Positions 3,792 through 5,231 of a stretch of DNA of 5,231 nt are shown here, piece by piece. The notes below the pieces were generated by a model. That model was not told the DNA's origin and made no database searches. It saw only the letters and a list, made by a program, of their open reading frames with translations. The translations under genes and the position numbers were made by a program. The DNA lies in contig CAIKWV010000551.1 of the NCBI GenBank assembly GCA_903831165.1, positions 1 through 5,231 on the forward strand. The letters run 5' to 3'. The DNA is from an uncultured cyanobacterium. GTDB lineage: Bacteria > Cyanobacteriota > Cyanobacteriia > PCC-6307 > Cyanobiaceae. Position 1 is the stretch's first letter. Each line of letters starts with the position of its first letter.

Positions 3792-5231
3792 ATGACCTCT
3801 GCAGCCACCGTTGGGGATCTGGTGAGTCAACCGTACAAGTACGGTTTTGTCACCGACATCGAAACCGAAAAGATCGCCAAGGGTCTGAGTGAAGATGTCG
3901 TTCGCCTGATCTCAGCCAAGAAAGAAGAGCCGGCCTTCCTGCTTGATTATCGTCTGCGGGCCTATCGCCAGTGGCTGCAGATGGACGAGCCCGACTGGGC
4001 GGCCATCGGTCATCCACCGATCGACTATCAGAACATCATTTATTACGCCGCTCCTAAGCAGCAGGCCAAGAAGGCCAGTCTTGACGAGGTTGATCCCAAG
4101 CTGCTGGAGACCTTCGACAAGCTCGGTATTCCGCTCAGTGAGCAGAAGCGCCTCTCGAATGTGGCTGTGGATGCGGTATTTGACAGTGTCTCAATTGCCA
4201 CCACTTACAAGGAGAAGCTGGCGGAGCATGGCGTCATTTTCTGCTCGATCAGTGAAGCGGTCAAGGAGCACGCTGAGCTGATCGAGCACTATCTCGGCAG
4301 CGTGGTGCCCAGCAACGACAACTACTTTTCGGCTCTTAATTCGGCTGTCTTCAGCGATGGTTCCTTCGTGTTCATCCCCAAAGGGGTGGCTTGCCCGATG
4401 GACCTGTCCACCTATTTCCGCATCAACTCCGGCGATACCGGCCAGTTCGAGCGCACCCTGATTGTGGCCGAGGCAGGCGCTTCCGTGAGCTATCTCGAGG
4501 GCTGCACGGCGCCGATGTTCGACACCAACCAGTTGCATGCCGCCGTGGTTGAACTGGTGGCACTCGAAGACGCCTCGATCAAGTATTCCACGGTTCAGAA
4601 CTGGTATGCCGGCGACGAGAACGGTGTCGGTGGCATCTACAACTTCGTCACCAAACGCGGCCAGTGCCGCGGCGATCGTAGTCACATCAGCTGGACCCAG
4701 GTGGAGACCGGCTCGGCCATCACCTGGAAGTATCCGAGTTGTGTGTTGCAGGGTGCTGATTCGGTCGGCGAGTTCTACTCCGTCGCCCTCACCAACAACC
4801 GCCAGCAGGCCGATACGGGTACCAAGATGATTCATGTCGGCCCTCGCACCCGCTCGACCATCGTCAGCAAGGGCATCAGCGCCGGTCATTCCTCCAACAG
4901 CTATCGCGGCCTGGTGCAGATGGGGCCCAAGGCCGTCGGCGCCCGCAATTACAGCCAGTGCGATTCGATGTTGATCGGCGATCAGGCGGCCGCCAACACC
5001 TATCCCTACATTCGCAGTCAGCAGCCGGAGGCCAGCATTGAGCACGAGGCCAGCACCTGCCGCATTTCCGCCGACCAGCTTTTCTACCTGCAGAGTCGCG
5101 GCATCGGTTTTGAAGAGGCCGTCTCGATGATGGTCAGTGGCTTCTGCCGCGACGTTTTCAACCAGTTGCCGCTGGAATTCGCGGCGGAAGCCGACAAGTT
5201 GCTGGCGCTCAAGCTGGAGGGTTCGGTGGGC
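3792..5231 (+). CDS. sufB: Fe-S cluster assembly scaffold protein SufB (stop codon just beyond right edge)
   Basis: SufB forms the SufBC2D complex, the cytosolic scaffold on which iron-sulfur clusters are built from sulfur delivered by SufS (and SufE) and released with SufC ATPase help. All 480 codons in the window are open, from [20 protein letters not shown] to [10 protein letters not shown]. SufB proteins commonly end in SVG, so the stop should be the next codon, outside the window. Key residues match E. coli SufB: C238 (in LEGCTAP) equals Cys254; C390 (in SQCDSMLIG) equals Cys405; H418 and E419 (in IEHEAS) equal His433 and Glu434, the positions implicated in cluster assembly. Other landmarks are KYSTVQNWY (264-272), [18 protein letters not shown] (300-317), [13 protein letters not shown] (338-350) and [17 protein letters not shown] (359-375). 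The ATG lies 14 bases after the ftrC stop. sufC, sufD and sufS would be expected downstream. Confidence 0.97.
   Translation, partial: MTSAATVGDLVSQPYKYGFVTDIETEKIAKGLSEDVVRLISAKKEEPAFLLDYRLRAYRQWLQMDEPDWAAIGHPPIDYQNIIYYAAPKQQAKKASLDEVDPKLLETFDKLGIPLSEQKRLSNVAVDAVFDSVSIATTYKEKLAEHGVIFCSISEAVKEHAELIEHYLGSVVPSNDNYFSALNSAVFSDGSFVFIPKGVACPMDLSTYFRINSGDTGQFERTLIVAEAGASVSYLEGCTAPMFDTNQLHAAVVELVALEDASIKYSTVQNWYAGDENGVGGIYNFVTKRGQCRGDRSHISWTQVETGSAITWKYPSCVLQGADSVGEFYSVALTNNRQQADTGTKMIHVGPRTRSTIVSKGISAGHSSNSYRGLVQMGPKAVGARNYSQCDSMLIGDQAAANTYPYIRSQQPEASIEHEASTCRISADQLFYLQSRGIGFEEAVSMMVSGFCRDVFNQLPLEFAAEADKLLALKLEGSVG
3829..3846. repeat. 8-2-8 perfect inverted repeat in the sufB 5' coding end
   Basis: AACCGTAC-AA-GTACGGTT covers sufB codons 13-19 and is followed by TTTGT, so in plus-strand RNA it resembles a short hairpin (7 pairs, CAAG tetraloop) with a short U tract. 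It encodes the conserved QPYKYGF segment, where Tyr-Lys-Tyr encoded by TAC-AAG-TAC is palindromic at its core by itself. The outer arms depend on codon choice. It may be coding coincidence or a weak attenuator between ftrC and the rest of the operon. Confidence 0.35.

Noticed and set aside
4191..5045. A 284-codon minus-strand open frame antisense to sufB
   Set aside because: It is a shadow of the strongly conserved SufB frame. Its protein has no recognisable domain and no separate promoter or ribosome-binding signal.

Overview
The window looks like chromosomal DNA from a picocyanobacterium of the Synechococcus/Cyanobium (alpha-cyanobacterial) group. It is GC-rich and carries phycobilisome genes (a rod-core linker and an S-type bilin lyase), the plant-type ferredoxin-thioredoxin reductase catalytic chain, and the start of the cyanobacterial suf operon with its repressor gene sufR. 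There is one HIP1 octamer (GCGATCGC). I see no mobile element, tRNA, rRNA or CRISPR array.

Layout: bases 1-317 hold the N-terminal part of a minus-strand Rho_N-like/DUF4912 protein that runs off the left edge. Bases 318-534 are non-coding and hold a strong hairpin that suits termination of the next minus-strand gene. Bases 535-3128 carry four minus-strand genes, transcribed in the order sufR, a small unknown protein, a cpcS-type lyase and cpcG. The first three are packed with a 4-base gap and a 4-base overlap; cpcG follows after 122 bases. Bases 3129-3375 are a divergent control region. Bases 3376-5231 carry, on the plus strand, ftrC and then sufB. The SufB frame reaches the right edge at codon 480, almost certainly one codon before its stop.

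How they work together: SufB is the scaffold of the SUF iron-sulfur cluster machinery. SufR is an iron-sulfur-sensing repressor of suf genes. FtrC is an iron-sulfur enzyme that passes electrons from ferredoxin to thioredoxins. The control region contains a perfect inverted repeat, CGAAAC-N6-GTTTCG, with the same architecture as the known SufR operator (CAAC-N6-GTTG). It sits 41 bases upstream of ftrC, so ftrC and sufB are probably under SufR control. On the other side, sufR may share a transcript with phycobilisome assembly genes, which would link iron-sulfur status to antenna assembly; this is inference.

Most of the window is recognisable cyanobacterial housekeeping. The points worth a second look are the operator candidate, the palindrome-dense sufR leader, the sufR/cpcS/cpcG linkage and the unknown 129-residue protein.
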